DNA of 6,130 nt from WVWW01 sp041568335. Its GTDB lineage: Bacteria; Acidobacteriota; Polarisedimenticolia; Polarisedimenticolales; Polarisedimenticolaceae. The stretch spans positions 1 through 6,130 of the forward strand of contig JBFFZZ010000191.1 in the NCBI GenBank assembly GCA_041568335.1. The letters are read 5' to 3'. Under the pieces are notes generated by a model. That model was not told the DNA's origin and made no database searches. It saw only the letters and a list, made by a program, of their open reading frames with translations. Below are positions 1-6,130 of this stretch, one piece after another (within the stretch, counting starts at the first letter, position 1; each line of letters starts with the position of its first letter). A program made the position numbers and the translations under genes.

Positions 1-1
1 G

Positions 2-316
2 GCGGTCGCGGTCGCGGCGGACGACGACGACAACCCGCCCGCCAGCTCCGGCGGCCCCGTGCAGGTGCTCAGCGTGGACAACTCCAACACGGCGAGCCAG
101 CTGGGAGTCAGCCCCGGCTCGACGATCGAGATGGCCTGCATCACCAACAACCCGCCCGGCATCACGCCTCCGGAGATGGGTTGCACCTGCGATCACCTCC
201 ACGGGAACCTCAACGTCAGTGCGGCGATGGTATCGGGCTCGGCGGGCGATAGCGACCCGTCGGGGTGCGGTCACGGTTGTGTCACGACGGCCGTACCCGA
301 TTACCCATGCCCGTGA
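2..316 (+). CDS. Small Cys/His-rich, probably exported protein of unknown function (3' part; start lies outside the window)
   Basis: I do not recognise a family. The frame is open from the window edge, giving 104 codons before TGA at 314-316, with a strong G/C third-position preference that supports real coding. The first visible residues, AVAVAA followed by DDDDNPPASSGG, look like the end of a signal peptide with an Ala-x-Ala cleavage site and then an acidic, flexible linker, so export is inferred. The rest contains six Cys (visible-fragment residues 46, 61, 63, 89, 93, 103) and three His, mostly in two clusters, CTCDHLHG and GCGHGC. These could form disulfides or bind metal. A GTG at 59 could be read as a start but has no ribosome binding site, and the coding frame runs through it. 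The stop is 10 nt before the likely tolC start, so the gene is probably co-transcribed with the exporter and may encode its cargo or a partner; that is inference. Confidence 0.7.
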   Translation, partial: AVAVAADDDDNPPASSGGPVQVLSVDNSNTASQLGVSPGSTIEMACITNNPPGITPPEMGCTCDHLHGNLNVSAAMVSGSAGDSDPSGCGHGCVTTAVPDYPCP

Positions 317-319
317 GGT
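315..319 (+). promoter_or_regulatory. Shine-Dalgarno site (GAGGT) that decides the TolC start
   Basis: GAGGT lies 7 nt before the TTG at 327 and overlaps the TGA stop of the upstream gene. It is the only good Shine-Dalgarno match near the candidate starts of the TolC-family gene. It places the start immediately before a hydrophobic signal sequence. The in-frame ATG at 219 and GTG at 279 have no comparable site. Confidence 0.6.
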
Positions 320-326
320 AAGCGTT

Positions 327-1700
327 TTGGGTCGCCGCTGCTTCGCATCCTGCTGGATCCTCGTAGCGTGCAGCGTGGCCGCCGCCGAGCCGGCCGAGGT
401 CCTGACGCTCGAGGACGCGATCAATCGCGCGCTCGCGGCGAACCGCGGTCTGGCCGACGCCCGGGATCAGCTCGAGACGGTGGAGTTCTCGCGCACGGTG
501 GCGGGCGCGGAGTTCGAGGTCAAGGTGTTGCCCGGCGTCGACGCGGACGTCAGTAACTTCCAGGACAGCTACGGCGCGGGCGTTTCGGTGCAGAAGAAGT
601 TCGCGATCGGCACCCGGGCCGTCATGGAGCCGCGCGTCGGGGTCTTCGGGGACGACTACACGTCGTCGTTCAACACGACGCTGACCCAACCGCTGCTGCG
701 CGGGGTCAAGCCCGAGTTCAACCGGTCGGGCGTCGACGCCGCGGAGTTCGCGGATCGCTCGGCTCGGCGCGCGCACCATCTCGCGCGGGTCGACACGGTG
801 CTCGAAACGGTCACCGCCGTGTACGAGGTGGTCCGCCAGCGCGAGCTCGTGACGCTCAACGAGGAGTCGGAGCAACGCCTCGAAAATCACGCGACGGCCG
901 CTCGCGCCAAGGAGAAGGTCGGTCTGGCGAGCCCGATCGATACCTACCGCGCGACGATCGAGCTCAAACAGGCGCAGGACGACCTGACCCGCGCCCGCGA
1001 GGCGCTCGGCGACGCGCTCGACGATCTGAAGCTCGTTTTGGCCATGCCGCTCGGTCGAGACATCACGATCGACGCGCCGATCGCGCACGAGTTCGTCCGC
1101 ATGACCGAGGAACAGGCGATCGAGGCCTGCCTCGAGAATCGCGTGGAGCTGGCCCAGGCGGAAGACCGTGTCGACGAGACGGAACGTCAAGCCCGGGTGG
1201 CCCGGCACAACACGCTTCCGGATCTCGACCTGGTGCTGGACTACTCCCGATTCGGCATCGGGGACACCCTCGGCCAGAGTCATTCACAGGCGCTGGAGTC
1301 GTCGGGTATCGGTCTGCGCAGCCGCACCGATGCGGCCCGCACCGTCGAACGCGCGACCTACGGCCAGAGCCTGGTCGCGACGCGCTCCGCACGCCGCGGG
1401 TACGACCTGCAACGGGATCAGGTCGTCCGGCAGGTCAAACGCGAGCTGCGCAACCTGCAACGTTCGGAGCAGCGCATCGCGATCCAGGAAGAGCAGCGCG
1501 AGCAGGCCGAGAAGCAGTTGGCCCTGGCCCGGGTGAAGTTCCAGCACGGGCTCGCGACGAACTTCGACCTGATCGACGCGGAGACCACGTTGCGGCGGGG
1601 CCAGGTGACTCTGGTTTCCACGCGGATCGACTACATCCTCGGCACCTATCGCCTGCGCGGCGCAATGGGGACACTGCTGGATGTCCCGGACGATTTGTGA
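327..1700 (+). CDS. TolC-family outer-membrane efflux protein
   Basis: Outer-membrane channel component of a tripartite exporter; family members form trimeric beta-barrel and alpha-helical tunnels. From TTG 327 it is 457 aa, normal for the family. Residues 1-20 form a signal peptide (MGRR, a hydrophobic stretch, then AAA before Glu21); Cys15 in LVAC could alternatively be a lipidation site. The body shows the two-fold OEP repeat: VLTLEDAINRAL (25-36) opens repeat one, LTQPLLRG (119-126) is a typical TolC-family strand motif, long helices follow, and MTEEQAIEACLENR (259-272) opens repeat two. KVGLASPID (197-205) and HGLATNFDLIDAE (407-419) sit at equivalent places, probably the two periplasmic hairpin tips that meet the adaptor. 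An ATG at 219 would add 36 Arg-rich residues overlapping the upstream gene and bury the signal peptide, so I reject it. The TGA overlaps the next gene's ATG by one base. Confidence 0.9.
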   Translation: MGRRCFASCWILVACSVAAAEPAEVLTLEDAINRALAANRGLADARDQLETVEFSRTVAGAEFEVKVLPGVDADVSNFQDSYGAGVSVQKKFAIGTRAVMEPRVGVFGDDYTSSFNTTLTQPLLRGVKPEFNRSGVDAAEFADRSARRAHHLARVDTVLETVTAVYEVVRQRELVTLNEESEQRLENHATAARAKEKVGLASPIDTYRATIELKQAQDDLTRAREALGDALDDLKLVLAMPLGRDITIDAPIAHEFVRMTEEQAIEACLENRVELAQAEDRVDETERQARVARHNTLPDLDLVLDYSRFGIGDTLGQSHSQALESSGIGLRSRTDAARTVERATYGQSLVATRSARRGYDLQRDQVVRQVKRELRNLQRSEQRIAIQEEQREQAEKQLALARVKFQHGLATNFDLIDAETTLRRGQVTLVSTRIDYILGTYRLRGAMGTLLDVPDDL

Positions 1701-3172
1701 TGGACCGGCGCCTGCGAAACGGCCTGTACCTGATCGGCGGCATCGTCGCCGCCGTCGTCATCCTGATCCTCGCGATGCGATCGGGGAGCGGAGACGTCGT
1801 GCTGACCGATGAGGTCGTACGGCGTGACGTCGTCGTCAGCGTTCGTGCGGTCGGCCGGCTCGACGCTGCGGAATCGACCGTGGTCAGCTCGCAGATCCGC
1901 GGCGACGCCGGCAAGATCCTTTTCCTGATCGAGGACGGCACCCGGGTCGAGCGCGGCGATGTCCTGGTTCGATTGGATCCGACGCCGTTCGAGGATGAGG
2001 TCTTACGACTCGAGGCGGTCACGCAAGAAAACGAAGCCCTGGTCGCCGCCCAGGAACAGATTTTGGAGTGGGAGAAGAACCAGGCCGAGCGTGATGTGAC
2101 CAACGCGGAGTTCGAGCTCACCGTCGCGCAGCTCGACCTCGAGCGGCTGGAGAAAGGCGAGGGTCCGCTCGAGCTCGCCAAGCTGGAAGAGGCCGCGACC
2201 AAGGCCGGGCAGGAGTACGAAGAAAAGAGCCGCTACCTGGCCGATCTCGAAGAGCTGGAAAAGAACGGTTACGCCTACCCCGCGGAGATCGCGCAGATCC
2301 GCGACAAGATCGAGGAGGCCAGCCGGCTCCACGAGTCGACGACGCGACAATTCGAGAGTTACCGCGACTACGTCTTCCCGACACTCAGCAAGAAGGCGCG
2401 CGCGCGAGTGGCCCAGGCCCGGACGGACGTCGAGCGCACCAAGAAGGGGGTCGGCTTCACGGTCGGGAAAGCCATCGCCGCGCTGCGCGAGGCGCGTCAG
2501 AAGCTGGAGAGCTCGCAGGCGTTGCTGGCCCAGGCTCGACAGGAGCTGGAGGCCACGGTCATCGGCGCCCCGCTTGACGGCATGGCCGTCGTCCAGCAGA
2601 CGTACCAGGGCGGTTCGAATCGAAAGCTCCGCGTCGGCGACGTCGTGTGGCAGAACCAACCGCTCGTCTACCTGCCGAGCCTCTTTTCGATGGTCGTCGA
2701 GACCCAGGTTCGCGAGGTGGACCTGCACAAGGTCGCCGTCGGAAAGCCGGTCTCGGTGTTCGTCGACGCCTACCCACGGCTGCGTCTGTCCGGACAGGTG
2801 GAATCGATCGGAGTCCTCGCGGAAGCTCGCGAGGAGAGCGGTTCGAGCGAGAAGTACTTTCAGGTCGTCGTCTCGGTGACGGGGGAAGAACCCCGGCTGC
2901 GCCCCGGCATGACCGCCCGCGTCGACATCGAATCGGCCGAGGCGCGCGATGTGCTCGCCGTTCCGGTCCACGCCGTGTTTCATCAGGACGGCAAGTACAT
3001 CACCTATGTCGGCGCCCGTTCCAACTACGAAATGCGTGAGGTCACGGTGGGCATCCAGAGCGAGGAGTTCGTCGAGATCGTCACCGGTCTTTCCGAAGGT
3101 GAAGACGTCGCGCTTTCCCGTCCCCCTGCCGACGAGATCCATCGCAAGCCCAATCTGGCGCGCATGCCTTGA
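1700..3172 (+). CDS. Periplasmic adaptor (membrane fusion protein) of MacA/HlyD type
   Basis: Links the inner-membrane ABC transporter to the TolC-type channel. The 490-aa product has a short basic N-terminus (MDRRLRNG), one membrane anchor at about 9-27, and a first lipoyl half at about 62-95 (GKILFLIEDGTRVERGDVLVRLD). Next comes a long, charged Glu/Lys/Arg/Ala-rich coiled-coil region at about 98-284, the second lipoyl half at about 286-326 (VIGAPLDGMAVVQQ to VGDVVWQNQPLVYL), a beta-barrel domain ending in LRPGMTARVDIES (400-412), and a membrane-proximal domain to about 475 (VPVHAVF, GLSEGEDVALS). The coiled-coil insert is much longer than in E. coli MacA. The start is ATG 1700, overlapping the tolC stop as TGATG; a GTG one codon upstream (1697) would add only one Met. 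The Shine-Dalgarno signal is weak, so translational coupling is likely. The name macA would overstate the assignment. Confidence 0.92.
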   Translation: MDRRLRNGLYLIGGIVAAVVILILAMRSGSGDVVLTDEVVRRDVVVSVRAVGRLDAAESTVVSSQIRGDAGKILFLIEDGTRVERGDVLVRLDPTPFEDEVLRLEAVTQENEALVAAQEQILEWEKNQAERDVTNAEFELTVAQLDLERLEKGEGPLELAKLEEAATKAGQEYEEKSRYLADLEELEKNGYAYPAEIAQIRDKIEEASRLHESTTRQFESYRDYVFPTLSKKARARVAQARTDVERTKKGVGFTVGKAIAALREARQKLESSQALLAQARQELEATVIGAPLDGMAVVQQTYQGGSNRKLRVGDVVWQNQPLVYLPSLFSMVVETQVREVDLHKVAVGKPVSVFVDAYPRLRLSGQVESIGVLAEAREESGSSEKYFQVVVSVTGEEPRLRPGMTARVDIESAEARDVLAVPVHAVFHQDGKYITYVGARSNYEMREVTVGIQSEEFVEIVTGLSEGEDVALSRPPADEIHRKPNLARMP

Positions 3173-3181
3173 CCCGACGCC

Positions 3182-3865
3182 ATGGCACCGAACGAGACGA
3201 TCGTCGACGCATCCGGCATTGAGAAGACCTATGGTTCCGGGACGGCGAGGGTCGATGCCCTCCGCGGCGTGGATCTGACCGTCCGGGCGGGAGATTTCGT
3301 CGGCATCATGGGCCAGTCCGGCGCGGGCAAGTCCACGTTGATGCACATCCTCGGATGCCTGGACACACCCACCGGAGGACGTTACCGGCTCGCCGGGCGA
3401 GACGTCTCGAGCCTCTCGGATCGGGAGCTCTCGCTCATCCGTGCAAGCAAGATCGGTATCGTGTTCCAGTCGTTCAACCTGATCCCACGTTGCACGGTTC
3501 TCGAGAACGTGATGCTCCCGTTCCTGTACGGCAACCCGAACGGCTCCGAGAGAGATGTCACGGAGAGGGCCCGCGAGGCGATCGCGCGTGTCGGTCTCGA
3601 TGCGCGTGAGAGCCACACACCGGCGGAACTGTCCGGCGGCGAGATGCAGCGCGCGGCGATTGCCCGGGCGATCGTCGTTCGTCCGTTGCTGGTCCTCGCG
3701 GACGAGGCGACGGGCAACCTCGATTCGAACACCAGCGAGGAGATCCTCGATCTGTTCTCGGCGCTCAACGCGGACGGCACGACCTTGATCGCCGTGACCC
3801 ACAGCGAGCGCGTCGCGCAGCGTTGCAGGCGTATCGTGAGGCTTCGCGACGGGCGGGTCGAGTGA
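3182..3865 (+). CDS. ABC transporter ATP-binding protein, MacB/LolD type
   Basis: Hydrolyses ATP in the cytoplasm to drive the adjacent FtsX-type permease. The 227-aa length is that of a single nucleotide-binding domain. All ABC motifs are present: Walker A GQSGAGKST (44-52), Q-loop Gln96 in VFQSFNLIP, signature LSGGEMQ (150-156), Walker B LLVLAD with catalytic Glu175, D-loop GNLD (178-181), and H-loop His207 in VTHSE. VFQSFNL and ADExTGNLD are typical of the MacB/LolD/FtsE branch. One oddity is Ala176 where the branch usually has Pro (DEATGNLD, not DEPTGNLD). The ATG at 3182 follows the adaptor stop by 9 nt and has no clear ribosome binding site; it is the first available in-frame start. The stop overlaps the permease ATG. 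There is no C39 peptidase domain, so this subunit cannot trim a double-glycine leader itself. Confidence 0.95.
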   Translation: MAPNETIVDASGIEKTYGSGTARVDALRGVDLTVRAGDFVGIMGQSGAGKSTLMHILGCLDTPTGGRYRLAGRDVSSLSDRELSLIRASKIGIVFQSFNLIPRCTVLENVMLPFLYGNPNGSERDVTERAREAIARVGLDARESHTPAELSGGEMQRAAIARAIVVRPLLVLADEATGNLDSNTSEEILDLFSALNADGTTLIAVTHSERVAQRCRRIVRLRDGRVE

Positions 3866-5106
3866 TGCCGGATCCGCTGGCGAGCTGGCGCCATTTGCTG
3901 CGCCAGACCTATCGGGGGCTTCTTCAACACAAGCTCCGGAGCCTGCTCAGTACGTTGGGGATCGTGTTCGCCGTCGTCGCCGTGGTATCGATGTTGTCGA
4001 TCGCCGAGGGAGCCAAACGCGAGACGCTCGAGCAGATCCGGCAACTCGGGATGCGCAACATCATCGTCCGGGCGTTGAGCCTGACCGAAGCGCAGGAACA
4101 AAGCGCGGGTGCGCTGCTGTCCCGCGGGCTGAACAAGCTCGACGCGACCTCACTACGATCAGGGCTACCGACGGTTTCGTCCGTTGCGCCGCTCGTCGAG
4201 GTGCGGGCGGCGATCTCGGCCGCGGACCAAGAGGGGCTCGTCCAGGTGCTCGCCGTAACCGAGGCCTATCGATCGGTGCACGACCTGGGCTTGCGGGACG
4301 GTCGGTTCATCCACGACCTCGACGTGGAGAACCACAATCTCGTCTGCGTCGTCGGGGTCGAAGCCGCGCGGGTCATCGGAAGTGAAGGCCGGCTCGGCGG
4401 CTCGGTGCGCATCGAGGACCGGGAGTACCGCGTCGTCGGCATCCTCGAGGAACGCCGCGTCAGCGAAACCGGCGGAACGGTCGCCGCGCGTCAGACCGAT
4501 CGAGCTGTGTTCATTCCGTTGGGGACACAACCCGCGGGTAGCGGAGCCACGACACCGTCCGGACTTTCGGAGATCGTCGTCCGGGTGACACCCGGCGCCG
4601 ACGTGCGGGCCGCAGCCGCGGTGGTGGAGCGGATCATCGCGAGAAACCACGGCGGTGTCCGCGATTTCCACATCGTGATCCCCCAAGAACTGCTGGCCCA
4701 GGCGCGGCGAACCCAGCGGGTCTTCAACATCGTGCTCGGGTGCATCGCCGGCATCTCGCTGCTCGTGGGCGGCATCGGGATCATGAACATCATGCTGGCG
4801 AGCGTCGCCGAACGAACGCGCGAGATCGGGATCCGTCGCTCGATCGGTGCGAGTCAGGAGCACATCGTCGCGCAGTTCCTGTGCGAATCGGTACTGTTGA
4901 CCGTCGCCGGTGGGTTGCTGGGCGTGGCGCTTGGCGTGGGTGGAGCCCTCACGATCGGCGCTTTCGCCGGCTGGCGAACCGTGCTGACCGTCTGGGCGAT
5001 CCTGATCTCCCTGGCGATGGCCGTGGCCGTCGGGATCCTGTCCGGCCTCTACCCCGCCCTCAAGGCGGCGCGCCTCGACCCGATCGTCGCGTTGCGATAC
5101 GAGTGA
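3865..5106 (+). CDS. ABC transporter permease, MacB/FtsX type
   Basis: Inner-membrane subunit that couples ATP hydrolysis to substrate movement through the adaptor and outer-membrane channel by a mechanotransmission-type mechanism (known for MacB). The 413-aa product has the standard four-helix layout: TM1 at about 29-48, a large periplasmic MacB_PCD-like domain at about 50-285, TM2 at about 287-312, TM3 at about 340-365 and TM4 at about 373-395. Signature stretches are GGIGIMNIMLASVAERTREIG (302-322) with RRSIGAS just after it, and the C-terminal GLYPALKAARLDPIVALRYE. The N-terminal HKLRSLLSTLGI is also typical. Unlike E. coli MacB, no ATPase is fused; it is supplied by the gene upstream. 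The ATG at 3865 overlaps the ATPase stop (TGATG), indicating coupled translation. An in-frame ATG at 3823 would add 14 residues overlapping the ATPase gene and is unlikely. Confidence 0.94.
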   Translation: MPDPLASWRHLLRQTYRGLLQHKLRSLLSTLGIVFAVVAVVSMLSIAEGAKRETLEQIRQLGMRNIIVRALSLTEAQEQSAGALLSRGLNKLDATSLRSGLPTVSSVAPLVEVRAAISAADQEGLVQVLAVTEAYRSVHDLGLRDGRFIHDLDVENHNLVCVVGVEAARVIGSEGRLGGSVRIEDREYRVVGILEERRVSETGGTVAARQTDRAVFIPLGTQPAGSGATTPSGLSEIVVRVTPGADVRAAAAVVERIIARNHGGVRDFHIVIPQELLAQARRTQRVFNIVLGCIAGISLLVGGIGIMNIMLASVAERTREIGIRRSIGASQEHIVAQFLCESVLLTVAGGLLGVALGVGGALTIGAFAGWRTVLTVWAILISLAMAVAVGILSGLYPALKAARLDPIVALRYE

Positions 5107-5111
5107 AGGGG

Positions 5112-5136
5112 GACACCCGTTGTGCCTGGAGGTGTC
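5112..5136. terminator. Possible bidirectional terminator hairpin between convergent genes
   Basis: GACACC (5112-5117) and GGTGTC (5131-5136) form a perfect 6-bp stem around a 13-nt loop. The stem can be lengthened imperfectly by pairing the G-run at 5108-5111 with the GCCT region at 5138-5141. It lies in the 43-nt gap (5107-5149) between the convergent permease and LanC-like genes, where a shared terminator is expected. There is no clear T-tract on either side, so a canonical intrinsic terminator is not demonstrated. Confidence 0.3.
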
Positions 5137-5149
5137 TGCCTCGACCAGG

Positions 5150-6130
5150 TCAGAACGGCGAATCGGGCAGCGTGAAGCCCGGTCTACGGTTGTTCTCGAA
5201 TGCGTGAAGGCGGAGCAGCCAGAGCCCGATCCCGGCGGCCCCCTGCATGTATCCGGTTTGTGCCTGCAGATGATCGGGCCGGACGCGGTGCTCGGCCTGC
5301 ACCCAGCGCATCCCGTCGTCGTCCCGAGTGCCGCGCGCGATGAGATCGGCGGTGACCCGCCGGGCGTACTCGAGGTATTCGGCGTTGCCTGTCGCCTCGT
5401 ACAGGCTCAGGAAGAACTCGGCGACACCGGCGGAACCGCAACACTGCGACACGTTGTTCCAGAAACCCGGTGTGCGTTTCTCGGGCACGCCGCTGTCGAG
5501 GATGGAGCGCGCCGATTTCGTCACCCATTCCATCCACGCCGGATCCTCCGTGACCTGCCCCAGCCGGTAGAACAGGCGGGCGGTCCCGGGCGGCCCGTGG
5601 CACCACCCGAGGTAGTGGAGGTCCTCGCCCTCGGGTTCGTGATGGAACACGAGACAGCCGTCGTTGCTCGTATCGGCGACGGAGCGGAGATAGGCCGCGC
5701 CGGACAGGGCCGTGTCGAGGAACACGCGATCTCCGGTGCGCCGGTAGAGCGTGGCCAGGAAGTAGGCGACCCCCGCGGTTCCGTGCGAGAAGTTGGGCAT
5801 CAGCCGGGGGAACTCCGGGCTCATGGCCCACTTCGATCCGTCCGGATCCGCGTCGATCGCCAGCTTCACCAATCGGGTCCCCGCTCGTTTGGCGAGCTCG
5901 AGAGCCGCGGGATCGTCCAGCTCATCCGCCGCGTAGAGCAGGAACAACCCGATCCCGGCGCCGCCACCGATGATGTCGGTGACGTCGTTCCACTCGACAC
6001 CCCCGTCTTTCGCTCGCGCCGCGTCACGCAACAGCGAGACGACGCGCTTGGTTCCCACGCGGTACTTCGGGTCGCGGGTCGTGCGGTGCACCTCTTCGAG
6101 CACGTAGCCGAGCCCCGCGATCCCGACGTA
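5150..6130 (-). CDS. LanC-like (lanthionine synthetase C-like) protein with a Cys-Cys-Gly zinc motif; N-terminus outside the window
   Basis: LanC-family enzymes are zinc-dependent alpha/alpha toroids; in lanthipeptide biosynthesis they add Cys thiols to dehydrated Ser/Thr. Visible are 326 residues ending in LPDSPF. Six toroid motifs are evenly spaced (fragment numbering): GIAGLG (3-8), GGGAGIG (55-61), FSHGTAG (114-120), WCHGPPG (176-182), CCGSAG (230-235) and MQGAAGIG (295-302). His116 matches the catalytic-region His of the LanC AHGxxG motif. Cys177 matches the first zinc Cys, and Cys230/Cys231 sit where NisC has Cys-His. The frame stays open to the window edge through GIAGLGYVL, a genuine toroid motif, so the GTG at 6103 is not the start; roughly 80 or more N-terminal residues are missing if it has the usual 400-plus length. 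It converges on the exporter operon, so it is transcribed separately. No dehydratase is visible, so lanthionine formation is not established. Confidence 0.9.
   Translation of the reverse strand, partial: YVGIAGLGYVLEEVHRTTRDPKYRVGTKRVVSLLRDAARAKDGGVEWNDVTDIIGGGAGIGLFLLYAADELDDPAALELAKRAGTRLVKLAIDADPDGSKWAMSPEFPRLMPNFSHGTAGVAYFLATLYRRTGDRVFLDTALSGAAYLRSVADTSNDGCLVFHHEPEGEDLHYLGWCHGPPGTARLFYRLGQVTEDPAWMEWVTKSARSILDSGVPEKRTPGFWNNVSQCCGSAGVAEFFLSLYEATGNAEYLEYARRVTADLIARGTRDDDGMRWVQAEHRVRPDHLQAQTGYMQGAAGIGLWLLRLHAFENNRRPGFTLPDSPF

Noticed and set aside
2..37. Short repeated GCGGTC and GAC units at the left edge
   Set aside because: They are explained by the Ala/Val-rich and Asp-rich coding sequence of the partial gene; too short to be a functional repeat.
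50..58. Gly-Gly in SSGGPV as a double-glycine leader cleavage site of a bacteriocin-like precursor
   Set aside because: The preceding residues look like a Sec signal end plus an acidic linker, not a double-glycine leader, and no C39 peptidase domain is present in the ABC proteins.
219..326. N-terminal extension of the TolC-family gene from ATG 219
   Set aside because: It overlaps the upstream coding gene, lacks a ribosome binding site, and is Arg-rich with no conserved character. TTG 327 fits both the signal peptide and GAGGT.
282..1283. 333-codon open frame on the - strand
   Set aside because: Antisense mirror of the TolC-family gene; low-complexity Arg/Leu/Val/Glu composition and no recognisable motif.
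2003..3802. Very long open frame of 599 codons on the - strand
   Set aside because: It runs antisense to the adaptor and ATPase genes, which share one frame and have clear family motifs. The product is Arg/Asp/Leu/His-rich with no domain, the usual mirror of GC-rich coding DNA.
4165..4863. 232-codon open frame on the - strand
   Set aside because: Antisense to the permease, Asp/His/Arg-rich, no domain; explained by GC-rich codon bias.
5328..5570. 80-codon open frame on the + strand inside the LanC-like gene
   Set aside because: It is antisense to a well-supported protein, has no ribosome binding site and no recognisable motif.
6101..6103. GTG at 6103 (- strand) as the start of the LanC-like gene
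   Set aside because: The frame continues to the window edge through a true toroid motif (GIAGLGYVL), so this GTG is an internal Val codon.

Overview
The window is densely coding, GC-rich DNA from a bacterium. A TolC-type outer-membrane channel next to a periplasmic adaptor implies a Gram-negative (two-membrane) cell. The phylum cannot be fixed from the sequence. GC-rich codon third positions, weak Shine-Dalgarno sites and a stand-alone LanC-like protein would suit Acidobacteriota, Myxococcota, Planctomycetota or similar lineages, but that is inference only.

Left to right on the + strand there is one compact apparent operon. (1) The 3' end of a gene for a small Cys/His-rich, probably exported protein (2-316, start outside the window). 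(2) A TolC-family outer-membrane efflux protein (327-1700, best start TTG at 327). (3) A MacA/HlyD-type periplasmic adaptor with an unusually long coiled-coil region (1700-3172). (4) A MacB/LolD-type ABC ATPase (3182-3865). (5) A MacB/FtsX-type permease (3865-5106). Gaps between genes are 10 nt or less, and two junctions are TGATG stop/start overlaps. Genes 2-5 make a complete tripartite ABC exporter of MacAB-TolC type, with ATPase and permease as separate polypeptides. The permease and ATPase would drive substrate from the periplasm or inner membrane through the adaptor into the TolC channel. The substrate is unknown. The Cys/His-rich protein encoded just upstream is an obvious candidate partner or cargo, without direct proof.

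After a 43-nt convergent gap holding an imperfect inverted repeat, the - strand carries most of a LanC-like protein (5150-6130, N-terminus outside the window). It has six visible GxxG toroid motifs and a zinc site of the Cys-Cys-Gly type instead of the classical Cys-His-Gly. No dehydratase or clear lanthipeptide precursor is visible, so its role is open.

No RNA gene, mobile element, CRISPR array or long non-coding stretch was found. The most interesting points are the variant LanC-like zinc site, the uncharacterised Cys/His-rich protein tied to a dedicated exporter, and the enlarged adaptor hairpin.
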